Shown: positions 1 through 6,511 of the stretch, in pieces
How positions within the stretch are numbered: position 1 is the first letter of the stretch
How the letters are laid out: each line of letters opens with the position of its first letter
From: JANNMJ01 sp031397815
GTDB lineage: Bacteria; Bacteroidota; Bacteroidia; Cytophagales; Hymenobacteraceae
Length of the DNA stretch: 38,833 bases
Direction: 5' to 3'
Assembly: GCA_031397815.1 (NCBI GenBank)
Contig: JANNMJ010000240.1
Coordinates: 1-38,833 of the forward strand
Position numbers and translations under genes: made by a program
The notes under the pieces: generated by a model
What the model was told of the DNA's origin: nothing
Databases searched by the model: none
The model's input: only the letters and a program-made list of their open reading frames with translations

Positions 1-37
1 CGCGTGTCGGGAGCTTTTTGCATTTGTATACTCCGCC

Positions 38-544
38 TTACGCCACCGCGATAGCCTGCGCGGGCTGATTCGTGGCGGGGTTTTTCGGGAGCGTCACCGT
101 CAGAATACCATCCGCGTAGCGCGCCGAGATGCCCTCCACGAGTACTTTGCCGTTGAGCTGAAATGTACGCTCGAACGATTCGTTATGAAACTCGCGGCGC
201 GTGAAGCGGGCGGCCTCAGCTTCTGCCTCGCCTGCCGCTGCCGCCGACGGGCCTTTATAACTCACCGTCAGCACATCATTCTGCACTCCGAGGCTAATAT
301 TTTCCTTCACCAGCCCGGCCGCAAAAAGCGTCAGGATGAAGCTCGAATCAGTGGTTTCGATATTGACCGGAACCGCCGGCCACATCCCCCGAAACCGCGC
401 CCAAGGCGGCCCGCCGTGGAAACCCGCGTGGCGCCCACCGAAACGGCCACGCCCGCCGCAGCCGCCACGCGGCCCGCAATCCTGCGGACGCTGCCCGAAG
501 GTATTCGTATTAAAAGAACCAGAATTCGCCTGTTGAGCTGACAT
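38..544 (-). CDS. Hsp20/alpha-crystallin small heat-shock protein
   Basis: Small ATP-independent chaperone that holds unfolding proteins for later refolding in the cytoplasm. The 168-residue product has a Gly/Arg/Phe-rich N-terminus (about residues 20-50). An alpha-crystallin domain follows (about 55-155): it opens with VNIETTDSSFILTLFAAGL, contains the FxRxFxL-like segment SFERTFQLNGKV, and ends with the family hallmark ADGILTVTLPK, close to A-x-x-x-x-G-v-L-x-v. The ATG lies at 542-544. It is the last gene of a minus-strand run behind two small membrane or secreted proteins and an ECF sigma factor, which suggests stress control. The unusually basic, glycine-rich N-terminus is variable in this family. 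Family assignment is secure; the client and the inducing stress are unknown. Confidence 0.93.
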   Translation of the reverse strand: MSAQQANSGSFNTNTFGQRPQDCGPRGGCGGRGRFGGRHAGFHGGPPWARFRGMWPAVPVNIETTDSSFILTLFAAGLVKENISLGVQNDVLTVSYKGPSAAAAGEAEAEAARFTRREFHNESFERTFQLNGKVLVEGISARYADGILTVTLPKNPATNQPAQAIAVA

Positions 545-628
545 GGGAAAGTTGAATTGAACGTTGAAAAGAAATTGAAAGAGAAACTGAAAATCAATTG
601 TGAACAGACTCAGAAGTAGCTACCCCGG

Positions 629-886
629 TTAAGGAAGCGTCAGGCCCGAATCAGCCGGTGCGGCCAACGGCGCAGCTTGCGCCGCCCTGCTCGGGTCAGG
701 AGCCGCATTCGGCGTCCCCGGCCGGTGATGCGCGCCCTCAGCGTGGGGCGCGAAAAAGTCCGTGCAGCCCGCCGCCGCTCGGCCATCGTAACCGAAACGG
801 CCCATCCGGTGCCGCGCAAAGGCATTCAGCCCAAAAACCGTCGCCCCAGCGACGAACGCCATCAGAATAAAGTGAGGAAATCGCAT
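629..886 (-). CDS. small secreted or membrane-anchored protein, unknown function
   Basis: An 85-residue protein that I do not recognise. Residues 1-24 form a signal peptide or membrane anchor (MRFPHFILMAFVAGATVFGL). The rest is polar, rich in Ala, Pro, His and Arg, with a run of Ala/Pro near the C-terminus and two phenylalanines in a CTDFFAPHAEG segment. It lies 51 nt after the stop of the 111-residue membrane protein and 84 nt before hsp20, all on the same strand, so cotranscription is likely. The hydrophobic start plus operon context support a real gene, but the low-complexity tail gives no functional clue. Confidence 0.6.
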   Translation of the reverse strand: MRFPHFILMAFVAGATVFGLNAFARHRMGRFGYDGRAAAGCTDFFAPHAEGAHHRPGTPNAAPDPSRAAQAAPLAAPADSGLTLP

Positions 887-937
887 TGTTGAAAATTCGT
901 TAGAGGGGAAGAAAAAAAGCCGTTTGACGCCACCGCG

Positions 938-1273
938 TTAAGCCACGGGCACGTAGCTCATCGGCCCACCGGTGGCCGGTGCTTGCGTGAGCTGATACCA
1001 CTGATTATCAATCGGCACAGGCTGGCCCATCATTGGTCCGCGGCCGAAACGGTGGCGCCACGGGCCACCCCGCCGTCCGCCGCGCATCAACCGAACCGCG
1101 ACTCGCACCAGCAGGAAAAACAGGAGCAAGCGCCCTACGAATGGGAAAAGAAAAAACGCAACACCAAGCGCCAAACCAGCACCAATGGCTTTCAAAATAT
1201 TTCTCACGGCAGAAAAGAGAAAGGTGAAACGACGAAAAAAGCGTACCCGAATGCGCTCCTCAGCAACACTCAT
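938..1273 (-). CDS. small membrane protein of the ECF-Hsp20 cluster
   Basis: A 111-residue protein with a basic N-terminus (VRFFRRFTFLF), then two closely spaced hydrophobic stretches (about residues 24-45 and 48-62), a strongly basic Arg/Gly segment (RGGRRGGPWRHRFGRG), and a polar tail ending PMSYVPVA. The RGGPWRHRFGRG segment resembles the Gly/Arg/Trp-rich region of the 127-residue protein further upstream, so the two may be distant relatives. ATG at 1271-1273. It starts a transcription unit after a strong terminator, with its own upstream motif TTAAAGTAAAA. No known domain recognised; a membrane-stress role is inference from neighbours. Confidence 0.7.
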   Translation of the reverse strand: MSVAEERIRVRFFRRFTFLFSAVRNILKAIGAGLALGVAFFLFPFVGRLLLFFLLVRVAVRLMRGGRRGGPWRHRFGRGPMMGQPVPIDNQWYQLTQAPATGGPMSYVPVA

Positions 1274-1307
1274 CGGCCTTCTCCATTGAAGTCGAATAGC
1301 CGCGGCC

Positions 1308-1318
1308 TTTTACTTTAA
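1308..1318 (-). promoter_or_regulatory. candidate ECF promoter motif TTAAAGTAAAA
   Basis: On the minus strand TTAAAGTAAAA lies 35 nt before the ATG of the 111-residue membrane protein. The identical 11-mer occurs 45 nt before the start of the ECF sigma gene itself (2457-2467). Two exact copies at similar distances from the first genes of the two units suggest a shared promoter element, possibly one read by this sigma factor. It does not match the housekeeping TAnnTTTG. Confidence 0.45.
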
Positions 1319-1319
1319 C

Positions 1320-1352
1320 TTCTGAGGAAATAATTTCAAAACTTCCTCAGAA
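1320..1352. promoter_or_regulatory. inverted repeat upstream of membrane-protein unit
   Basis: Perfect 10-bp arms TTCTGAGGAA (1320-1329) and TTCCTCAGAA (1343-1352) separated by 13 bp. They adjoin the TTAAAGTAAAA motif on its upstream side. The position fits an operator, and the stem could also act as a weak hairpin. It lies between the terminator of the sigma unit and the start of the next gene. Confidence 0.4.
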
Positions 1353-1377
1353 CTTCCATTGACTGCGAATAGGGCAT

Positions 1378-1404
1378 AAAAAAAGCCCGGCGCTAACCGG
1401 GCTT
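1378..1404 (-). terminator. rho-independent terminator of the sigma unit
   Basis: On the minus strand AAGCCCGG, a six-base loop and CCGGGCTT are followed by seven T (A-run at 1378-1384 on the plus strand). It lies 61 nt past the stop of the 127-residue gene and separates the sigma unit from the downstream membrane-protein/hsp20 unit. Confidence 0.85.
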
Positions 1405-1464
1405 CTTGACCTTTTACTTCACTCATCCACCGATTGACCGCAGCCAGCCCAGCGCCACCGGGCG

Positions 1465-1848
1465 TTACAGCGGCGTCTCGGGGTTGGTGTTACGCCGCGC
1501 GCGGCACCGCTCCTGCCACTGTTGGCGGAACTCGCGCCGCTCGTCCTCACTCATCTGAAGCCATTTCTCGCGCGGCGGACGTGGGCTGCCGTTACTATCC
1601 GGCGCGCCCCGGCGCCACCCCGGCCCACCGCGCCGCCCTCCGAATCCGCCGACCAGAATTCGGCACAGCACCAGCAGCCCCACGCCCTGCCAATAGCTCA
1701 GGCGTCCCGCCCCTACCGCAGCCGGTAAAATGGCGTTCCAAAGCGCCATCACCACGCCGCCGAGCGCCGCCGCTGCCGCCGCCGCCACCAGCGGAATAAA
1801 GAGAAACCGGCCCCGACGGGGACCACCAAATCGACCGCGAAATGCCAT
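1465..1848 (-). CDS. membrane protein cotranscribed with ECF sigma factor
   Basis: A 127-residue protein with a Gly/Arg/Phe-rich start (MAFRGRFGGPRRGRF), two hydrophobic segments (about residues 15-38 and 42-66), a Gly/Arg/Trp-rich linker (GGFGGRRGGPGWRRG), and a charged C-terminal helix containing KWLQMSEDERREFRQQW. That helix resembles the charged helices of periplasmic stress sensors only in composition; I do not claim homology. It begins 12 nt after the sigma gene stops, so the two are almost certainly one operon. Its place where an anti-sigma gene is often found suggests it may sense or restrain the sigma factor, but no anti-sigma zinc motif (HxxxCxxC) is visible. Confidence 0.72.
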   Translation of the reverse strand: MAFRGRFGGPRRGRFLFIPLVAAAAAAALGGVVMALWNAILPAAVGAGRLSYWQGVGLLVLCRILVGGFGGRRGGPGWRRGAPDSNGSPRPPREKWLQMSEDERREFRQQWQERCRARRNTNPETPL

Positions 1849-1860
1849 TGGAATGCAGCG

Positions 1861-2412
1861 TTAGTAGGTAAGAAATTCGTGATACAGACTTTCGAGTCGT
1901 TTCCGCAGGTGTTTCACAGCGTAGCCCTTGCGCGAAATCAGCGTTTTGATGTTCTCGCCGGTTTCATCGGCAATTTCCTGAAACGTGCGCTCTTCGAGCT
2001 CGTTTTGCACAAACACCTCGCGTTGCGCGGCGGGCAGCTCTTCGAGCGCGAGCAAGAGCTGTTCCCAGAAGAGCTGTTTCAGGTCTTCGTCTTCGGGCGT
2101 CGGCGCCTCGGCGTACAGGATATCTCGGAAGCTTAGCGCGCCGTCTTCGTCCTCGTACGTGTAATCATCGAGCCGGTCTTCGCGCTTCTTCCGCGACCGG
2201 TCGACAATCTTATTGCGCGCCACGCGGTGCAGCCAGCCGCTCACCTGCTCAATCGCGCCTATTTCCTCTTGGCTCCCGAACTGGTACCAAACGTCTTGCA
2301 GGATGTCTTCCGCGTCCTCATCCGTCGCCACACGGCCGCGCACGAAGGCAAACAGCTGCTTGCCATAGCGCTTAACGGTTTGAACGATGGTTTGCTGCTG
2401 CTGCGGAATCAC
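1861..2412 (-). CDS. RNA polymerase ECF sigma factor (sigma-70 family)
   Basis: Extracytoplasmic-function sigma factor of 183 residues that would direct RNA polymerase to a stress regulon. Region 2 covers about residues 10-80, with the core-binding part VATDEDAEDILQDVWYQF and the -10 recognition part WLHRVARNKIVDRSRKK. Region 4 covers about residues 115-175, with the HTH segment AQREVFVQNELEERTFQEIA followed by DETGENIKTLISRKGYAVKHLRKRL. The linker is acidic. The start at 2412 is GTG; no ATG lies in frame upstream before the candidate promoter. The copy of TTAAAGTAAAA 45 nt upstream suggests autoregulation. The neighbouring membrane proteins and Hsp20 suggest envelope or folding stress as the signal. 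Confidence 0.93.
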   Translation of the reverse strand: MIPQQQQTIVQTVKRYGKQLFAFVRGRVATDEDAEDILQDVWYQFGSQEEIGAIEQVSGWLHRVARNKIVDRSRKKREDRLDDYTYEDEDGALSFRDILYAEAPTPEDEDLKQLFWEQLLLALEELPAAQREVFVQNELEERTFQEIADETGENIKTLISRKGYAVKHLRKRLESLYHEFLTY

Positions 2413-2456
2413 GCCGGAAAAGTAGGTCTTCCAGCAGCTAGACGTTTGAGGTGGGG

Positions 2457-2467
2457 TTTTACTTTAA
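2457..2467 (-). promoter_or_regulatory. candidate autoregulatory promoter motif of the sigma gene
   Basis: Second exact copy of TTAAAGTAAAA, 45 nt upstream of the GTG start of the sigma factor and between it and the end of the fic gene. See the matching copy at 1308-1318. Confidence 0.45.
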
Positions 2468-2532
2468 AAGTTGGTGGCACCGTTAATAAAATTCGCTTGA
2501 CGCCCTTGACTTATTGGACAGGTCTGGATGGG

Positions 2533-3786
2533 TTAAGCTGGTCGGTTACCAGCCAGCATATCCAGCTCTGCTTGGCGGGGAAATAGGCCCGTAAAAAGCA
2601 CCGGCGAGAACGGTAGCGGGTAGGCTACACGGTAGGGCGCTCGTCGATCGCCGGGTGTAGTCGTCAATAATTCTTGTGAAAGCAGGGTATCGGCCAAGTT
2701 TTTGGCCGTTTTATCTGACAGGCCCGTCACTCGTTCTACTTCCCGCCGACCAATCTCCCCTTTCAGAAAAACCAGTTCCAATACCCACCGCGCTTCGGTT
2801 CGGAGCCGCCCTTGGGCCACTTGCAGGTCAACAAAGGCGTGAATCCGCCGTAGCATTCCTTCAATATTAAGGATGCTGGTCATAAATTCAATCTGGTCTA
2901 GTGCCGTCTCCAGAAAAAACCGACAAAACGCCACTAAGCCGCGGTTTGAGAGATTGCCACGGCCGTCGTAATCGCCTTGTCGCTGCTGGTCGGCAGCAGC
3001 CAGCAACTGCTTGTAGCGTCTCTCATTCCGCGCCAGCCCGCGTGAGAGTGACCATAACCCGCCCGCATCCAGATTTTCGTTCAATAGCAGCGCATCACTG
3101 AGGAGACGACCTACGCGCCCATTGCCATCCAGAAATGGATGAATCCAAGCTAAGCGGTGGTGAGCCGCTGCGATTGCTACCACACGTGCGACCCGGTCGG
3201 ACTGCCTGCGTGGGTCATACGCTTCAGCGAAGCGCATAACGAAGGCATCCAACCGATCGGCAGCGGGGCCTACGTGGTGGCCGACACGCACCTCCTGCTT
3301 CCGCAACGCGCCCGGCACAACGGTTAATGCCTGTCCCGTTGCGCTTGGCACTACTCGAAAATCTGCTGGCAGCTCCTCGTAAAAGGCTTGGTGAATGCCG
3401 CACCAGAAGCCTGCGTCATAGAGGTTTGGTGGCCGATCTGCTCTTTGCAATTCTTGGCCTAGGCGCCTATGGAGTGTAATGTGGGCTTGAGCTTCAAGCT
3501 GTAGCGATCGGCGACGCGGATCGGCGGAGTAATCGGCGTGCAGCGCTCGGTCTATGTCGAGTGGGTGTGTATCATGTCCCTCGATCAAATTTGAATAATA
3601 GCTATTCATTGGTCGCAATAGCTCGGCAATTGCATTTGTCGTGCGCGGATGAAGTGCGGCCCCTAAACGCGCTGCCGCTTCAATTACGCGCAATCCAATC
3701 GCGGTCAATTCACCCGTACTATCCTCGGGTAACACCGGCGACATGGCACTCACTTGAGTGTATAGCGATAGCAAGTTTGCATTCAT
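2533..3786 (-). CDS. Fic-domain protein (AMPylator) with inhibitory motif and C-terminal HTH
   Basis: Fic proteins transfer AMP or another nucleotide part to hydroxyl groups of target proteins. The complete catalytic motif HPFLDGNGRVGR is at about residues 216-227 (H216 the catalytic base). An N-terminal inhibitory helix motif S-x-x-x-E-G (SNLIEG, residues 65-70, Glu69) marks a class II, self-inhibited Fic. An N-terminal Fic_N-like region precedes the core, and a C-terminal winged-helix segment (about 335-395, with VERVTGLSDKTAKNLADTL) follows. I chose ATG 3786 (MNANLLSLY, 417 residues); a TTG at 3822 would add 12 residues. It is flanked by a tRNA gene and by the sigma gene, with no antitoxin gene beside it, so it is more likely a solitary regulatory Fic than a toxin-antitoxin pair. 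By eye, its GC is lower than its neighbours', hinting at transfer. Confidence 0.93.
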   Translation of the reverse strand: MNANLLSLYTQVSAMSPVLPEDSTGELTAIGLRVIEAAARLGAALHPRTTNAIAELLRPMNSYYSNLIEGHDTHPLDIDRALHADYSADPRRRSLQLEAQAHITLHRRLGQELQRADRPPNLYDAGFWCGIHQAFYEELPADFRVVPSATGQALTVVPGALRKQEVRVGHHVGPAADRLDAFVMRFAEAYDPRRQSDRVARVVAIAAAHHRLAWIHPFLDGNGRVGRLLSDALLLNENLDAGGLWSLSRGLARNERRYKQLLAAADQQRQGDYDGRGNLSNRGLVAFCRFFLETALDQIEFMTSILNIEGMLRRIHAFVDLQVAQGRLRTEARWVLELVFLKGEIGRREVERVTGLSDKTAKNLADTLLSQELLTTTPGDRRAPYRVAYPLPFSPVLFTGLFPRQAELDMLAGNRPA

Positions 3787-3954
3787 TACACGAAAGTAAG
3801 CGCACTGCAATCGGTTAGTCAATTCCGACAGCCATTTTAAGAATTAACCATCTGATCATCAATTAACTACTCACTGTATTTGCAATTCAATTCCGATAAG
3901 GATTCCGACGAGTTCGCTGTTATTGTCCACCCAGGAGAAAAACTCCCCAAACGC

Positions 3955-4002
3955 AAAAAACCCCGAAAACCTCGCCTGCATTGGCGGAAGGTTTCCGGGG
4001 TT
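3955..4002 (-). terminator. terminator downstream of tRNA-Thr
   Basis: On the minus strand AACCCCGGAAACCT and AGGTTTTCGGGG form a long, nearly perfect stem (one bulge/mismatch) around a roughly 16-nt loop, followed by six T. It begins 4 nt after the 3' end of the tRNA. Confidence 0.85.
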
Positions 4003-4005
4003 AAG

Positions 4006-4078
4006 AGCCAACAACTGGATTCGAACCAGCGACCTGCTCATTACGAATGAGCTGCTCTACCAGCTGAGCTATGTTGGC
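4006..4078 (-). tRNA. tRNA-Thr (anticodon CGU)
   Basis: Full cloverleaf on the minus strand. The acceptor stem is GCCAACA/TGTTGGC with discriminator T; the D arm is GCTCAGCTGGTAGAGC; the anticodon stem GCTCA/TGAGC encloses the loop TTCGTAA, giving anticodon CGT. The T arm contains GGTTCGAATCC. 73 nt; CCA is not encoded. It reads the codon ACG, which is frequent in a GC-rich genome. A strong terminator follows directly. Confidence 0.97.
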
Positions 4079-4151
4079 GAATCAGCAGCGGGCTGCCGAT
4101 CTTGGTTCTGCAAAAGTACCGCCCGATGGCGAAACGGCGCAAGCAACCCGA

Positions 4152-5024
4152 CTATTTTTTTTGCTGCCCCCACATCAGCACCTGACCCTTGTCAACGGGA
4201 CGGGCGCTGAAAAACAGCTCTTGCGGCATCGTATCCATGACCGCAATGTGGCTGATGCTGAGCGTATCAGAGGCGGAATTCCGTTGCGAAGCGAGGAGCA
4301 AGCCGTTGTAATTGCGGTAGTTGAGCCAATCGCGGACGAAGGCGGGCTGCGGATCTTTTGGCGTCCCGTAGAATGCCCACTGCGAGACTAAGTGCGTTTC
4401 GCGGTTGATCCAGAGCTGATTCCGGCCGTCGCCGCTCGGGCCGGTGCCGTGGTAAATGAGGTCGAGGATGTCGGCTGTATCGTGCGTCATCGTCACGCCG
4501 GTGCCGCCGTAGGTGAGCGTTACGCCGGGGTCTTTGAGGCGAAATGGCAGGAAGAGGAAGTCGGACGCGAAGCGCCAAATCGTGAATGCCCGTTCGAGCG
4601 ACTCCTGTACCTGCGCCGGATCCGTGAGGCGCTTGCCCGCGCTGAAGACTTTGCCTTCAGGCTTGAGCAGGCTCATCAGCACCACTTTATCGCCCTGCTC
4701 CTGCCGGTAGAGGCCGAGTTTTTTGTCCCAGATGTGGTAGCTGCCATAGTAGCTCCAAGCGATGTAGCGGACTTTCTGCCAGCGTTCGTAGCCGCCCTGA
4801 CGCTCCATTACCTGATTGGCGAGCGTGACGGCTTTGTCTTCGGACCCGGCCGCGTCGAAGCCTTCTTGGGCGGGAAACGATTCGGAGCCGTTACAGGCCG
4901 CGAGCGTCAGCGCGGCGCTTGCCACCAGAGCGGCATCGGAAAGAAACCGCCGCCACGACGAGCGCGCGCGGGTTGGGGGGAAGGCGAATGAAAGGCGCAA
5001 AGTATTTCGGGCTGTAAGATTCAA
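4152..5024 (-). CDS. Bacteroidota lipoprotein, DUF6503-like
   Basis: A 290-residue protein with an N-terminal signal segment (WRRFLSDAALVASAALTLAAC) ending in a lipobox LAAC, so a lipoprotein of the cell envelope. The mature part has alternating aromatic strand-like segments (VRYIAWSYYGSYHIWD, FLFLPFRLKDPGVTLTYGG, NQLWINRETHLVSQWAFYG), a pattern I associate with a beta-rich Bacteroidota family (DUF6503-like, LolA/LolB-like fold possible). That family match is from memory. The start is uncertain: no ATG precedes the signal peptide; TTG at 5024 is used, and TTG at 5000 is an alternative. TACTTTG, a near match to the -7 element, lies inside this N-terminus at about 4990-4996 on the minus strand, which slightly favours a shorter product. 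Ligand unknown. Confidence 0.75.
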   Translation of the reverse strand: MNLTARNTLRLSFAFPPTRARSSWRRFLSDAALVASAALTLAACNGSESFPAQEGFDAAGSEDKAVTLANQVMERQGGYERWQKVRYIAWSYYGSYHIWDKKLGLYRQEQGDKVVLMSLLKPEGKVFSAGKRLTDPAQVQESLERAFTIWRFASDFLFLPFRLKDPGVTLTYGGTGVTMTHDTADILDLIYHGTGPSGDGRNQLWINRETHLVSQWAFYGTPKDPQPAFVRDWLNYRNYNGLLLASQRNSASDTLSISHIAVMDTMPQELFFSARPVDKGQVLMWGQQKK

Positions 5025-5086
5025 AGTAACAGCACAGCCACGAACCGTCGGCGAGTTTGGGCGACGGTTGGGACGCCGCTGTGCCG

Positions 5087-6160
5087 TTACGTGGCGGCCT
5101 GCCCCTCTTCTTTCACGGCCAATTGCCCGCAGGCGGCGTCGATGTCCTTGCCGCGTGAGCGGCGGATGTTGGTCTGAATCCCGCGGTCGGCGAGGTACTT
5201 ATGGAACCGGAGCACGCGGTCGTCTTCCGAAGAATCGAAGAGAGCGGCGGCAATCGGGTTGTACTCAATGATGTTGACCTTACCGGGCACTTTCCGCACG
5301 AACTTGACCAGATCGGCGGCATCCTCGACGGAATCGTTGAACTGATCGAGGGCGATGTACTCGTACGTCACGTCGCGCCCGGTCGTTTGACGGTAATGCT
5401 GAATGGCTTCTGTCAAGACCGCCAACGAGTTGGTTTCGTTGATCGGCATGATCTCGTTGCGCTTCGTGTCGTTGGCGGCGTGGAGCGAGAGCGCCAGGTT
5501 GGCGCGCACTTCATCGTCGGCGAGCTTGCGGATCATCTTCGAGATACCGGCCGTGCTGATCGTCAGGCGCCGGGCGGCCATTCCCAAGCCGTATTTCTGA
5601 TCGGTGAGGCGGTTGACGCTCTCCACCACGTTGGCGTAGTTGAGGAGCGGCTCGCCCATTCCCATATACACGACGTTGGTCAGCGGGAGCCCGAAAGCCT
5701 CCATCGCCTGCTGATTGATGAGCACGACCTGGTCGTAGATCTCAGAAGCATCGAGGTTGCGCTTGCGCTCCATATAGCCCGTCGCGCAGAACTTGCACGT
5801 CAGCGAGCAGCCCACCTGCGACGATACGCACGCCGTCATCCGGTCGTCCTTCGGAATCAGCACCCCTTCCACGATGTTACCATCCCAGAGGCGAAAGGCC
5901 GATTTGATGGTCCCGTCGGTGCTCTGCTGCGCCTTCTGAACTACTACCGGCCGAAGCTCGAAGTGCGCGGCCAGCAGCTCCCGCGTGGTCAGCGAGAGGT
6001 TAGTCATCGCTTCAAAGCTCGTCGCCGAGCGTTTCCAGAGCCATTCGTACACCTGTTGCGCCCGAAATTTCTTCTCACCGCGCTCCACCATAAACTGCGT
6101 CAGCCCATCAAGGGAGAGCTTGCGGATATCGGTTTTAACGATTGGCGGAGTAAGGACCAT
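5087..6160 (-). CDS. rlmN: 23S rRNA (A2503-C2)/tRNA (A37-C2) methyltransferase RlmN
   Basis: Radical-SAM methyltransferase that puts a C2 methyl on A2503 of 23S rRNA and on A37 of some tRNAs. The 357-residue product carries the cluster motif CSLTCKFC (Cys118, 122, 125) after the family segment SSQVGCSL. The glycine-rich SAM site is NVVYMGMGEPLLN. The conserved C-terminal RRSRGKDIDAACGQL holds Cys344, the catalytic methylene-carrying cysteine partner of Cys111/118-type residues in RlmN. I chose ATG 6160 (MVLTPPIVK); an upstream in-frame extension to 6229 has no family character. A -7 element TACCTTTG lies 75 nt upstream. The lipoprotein gene follows on the same strand after about 60 nt. Confidence 0.97.
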   Translation of the reverse strand: MVLTPPIVKTDIRKLSLDGLTQFMVERGEKKFRAQQVYEWLWKRSATSFEAMTNLSLTTRELLAAHFELRPVVVQKAQQSTDGTIKSAFRLWDGNIVEGVLIPKDDRMTACVSSQVGCSLTCKFCATGYMERKRNLDASEIYDQVVLINQQAMEAFGLPLTNVVYMGMGEPLLNYANVVESVNRLTDQKYGLGMAARRLTISTAGISKMIRKLADDEVRANLALSLHAANDTKRNEIMPINETNSLAVLTEAIQHYRQTTGRDVTYEYIALDQFNDSVEDAADLVKFVRKVPGKVNIIEYNPIAAALFDSSEDDRVLRFHKYLADRGIQTNIRRSRGKDIDAACGQLAVKEEGQAAT

Positions 6161-6511
6161 ATTTTTATAGCAGCAGCGAATGAACCGGGATGAACCAATA
6201 GCGTCGCGCGCAGATTCCACGCGACACAAGCCAACAAAGGTACTGCCGTTGCGGTTCGTGCTTTAAGTGCTGACCCGTCAAACTGCGGCAAATCGCTGTT
6301 AAAGAAGGTTTTTCTTGCAGAACGCATCTTCTCCCGCGTGGTTACGTACCCTTGACAAGGGGCGTACCGGAGCCTGATGCTACTGCCAATTTTGAAAAAA
6401 AAGCCTCGATCTATTGCGGCAACCTTCCGCTTTTCGGGTCTTGTCTTGTAACTTTGGGAGCTTTCATGCAACCAATCGCCTGTTGTTAGTCACTTTTACA
6501 TTTTTGTTTCC
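6161..6511. other. intergenic region between divergent rlmN and T9SS gene
   Basis: No convincing gene in these 351 bases. It contains a minus-strand TACCTTTG (6235-6242) for rlmN and a plus-strand TAACTTTG (6449-6456) that matches TAnnTTTG, 56 nt before the GTG of the T9SS protein. Neither has a clear TTG at the right distance. The region is visibly more AT-rich than its flanks. Confidence 0.5.
6235..6242 (-). promoter_or_regulatory. -7 promoter element TACCTTTG for rlmN
   Basis: Plus strand reads CAAAGGTA, i.e. TACCTTTG on the coding strand of rlmN, matching the Bacteroidota -7 consensus TAnnTTTG. The same octamer precedes aceB, rpmG, DUF4160 and the 164-residue gene in this window. No matching -33 box was found here. 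Confidence 0.5.

Noticed and set aside
5043..5069. Terminator after rlmN
   Set aside because: AACCGTCG/CGACGGTT forms an 8-bp stem but no T run follows on the minus strand, and it lies just before the next gene's stop-proximal region, so function is unclear.
5201..6193. Long open frame on the plus strand over rlmN
   Set aside because: Lies antisense to a clear RlmN; its protein has no recognisable domain and composition typical of a GC-rich shadow frame.
6100..6471. Minus-strand open frame overlapping the rlmN start
   Set aside because: No domain or signal peptide, overlaps the rlmN promoter region, and its ATG lacks context.
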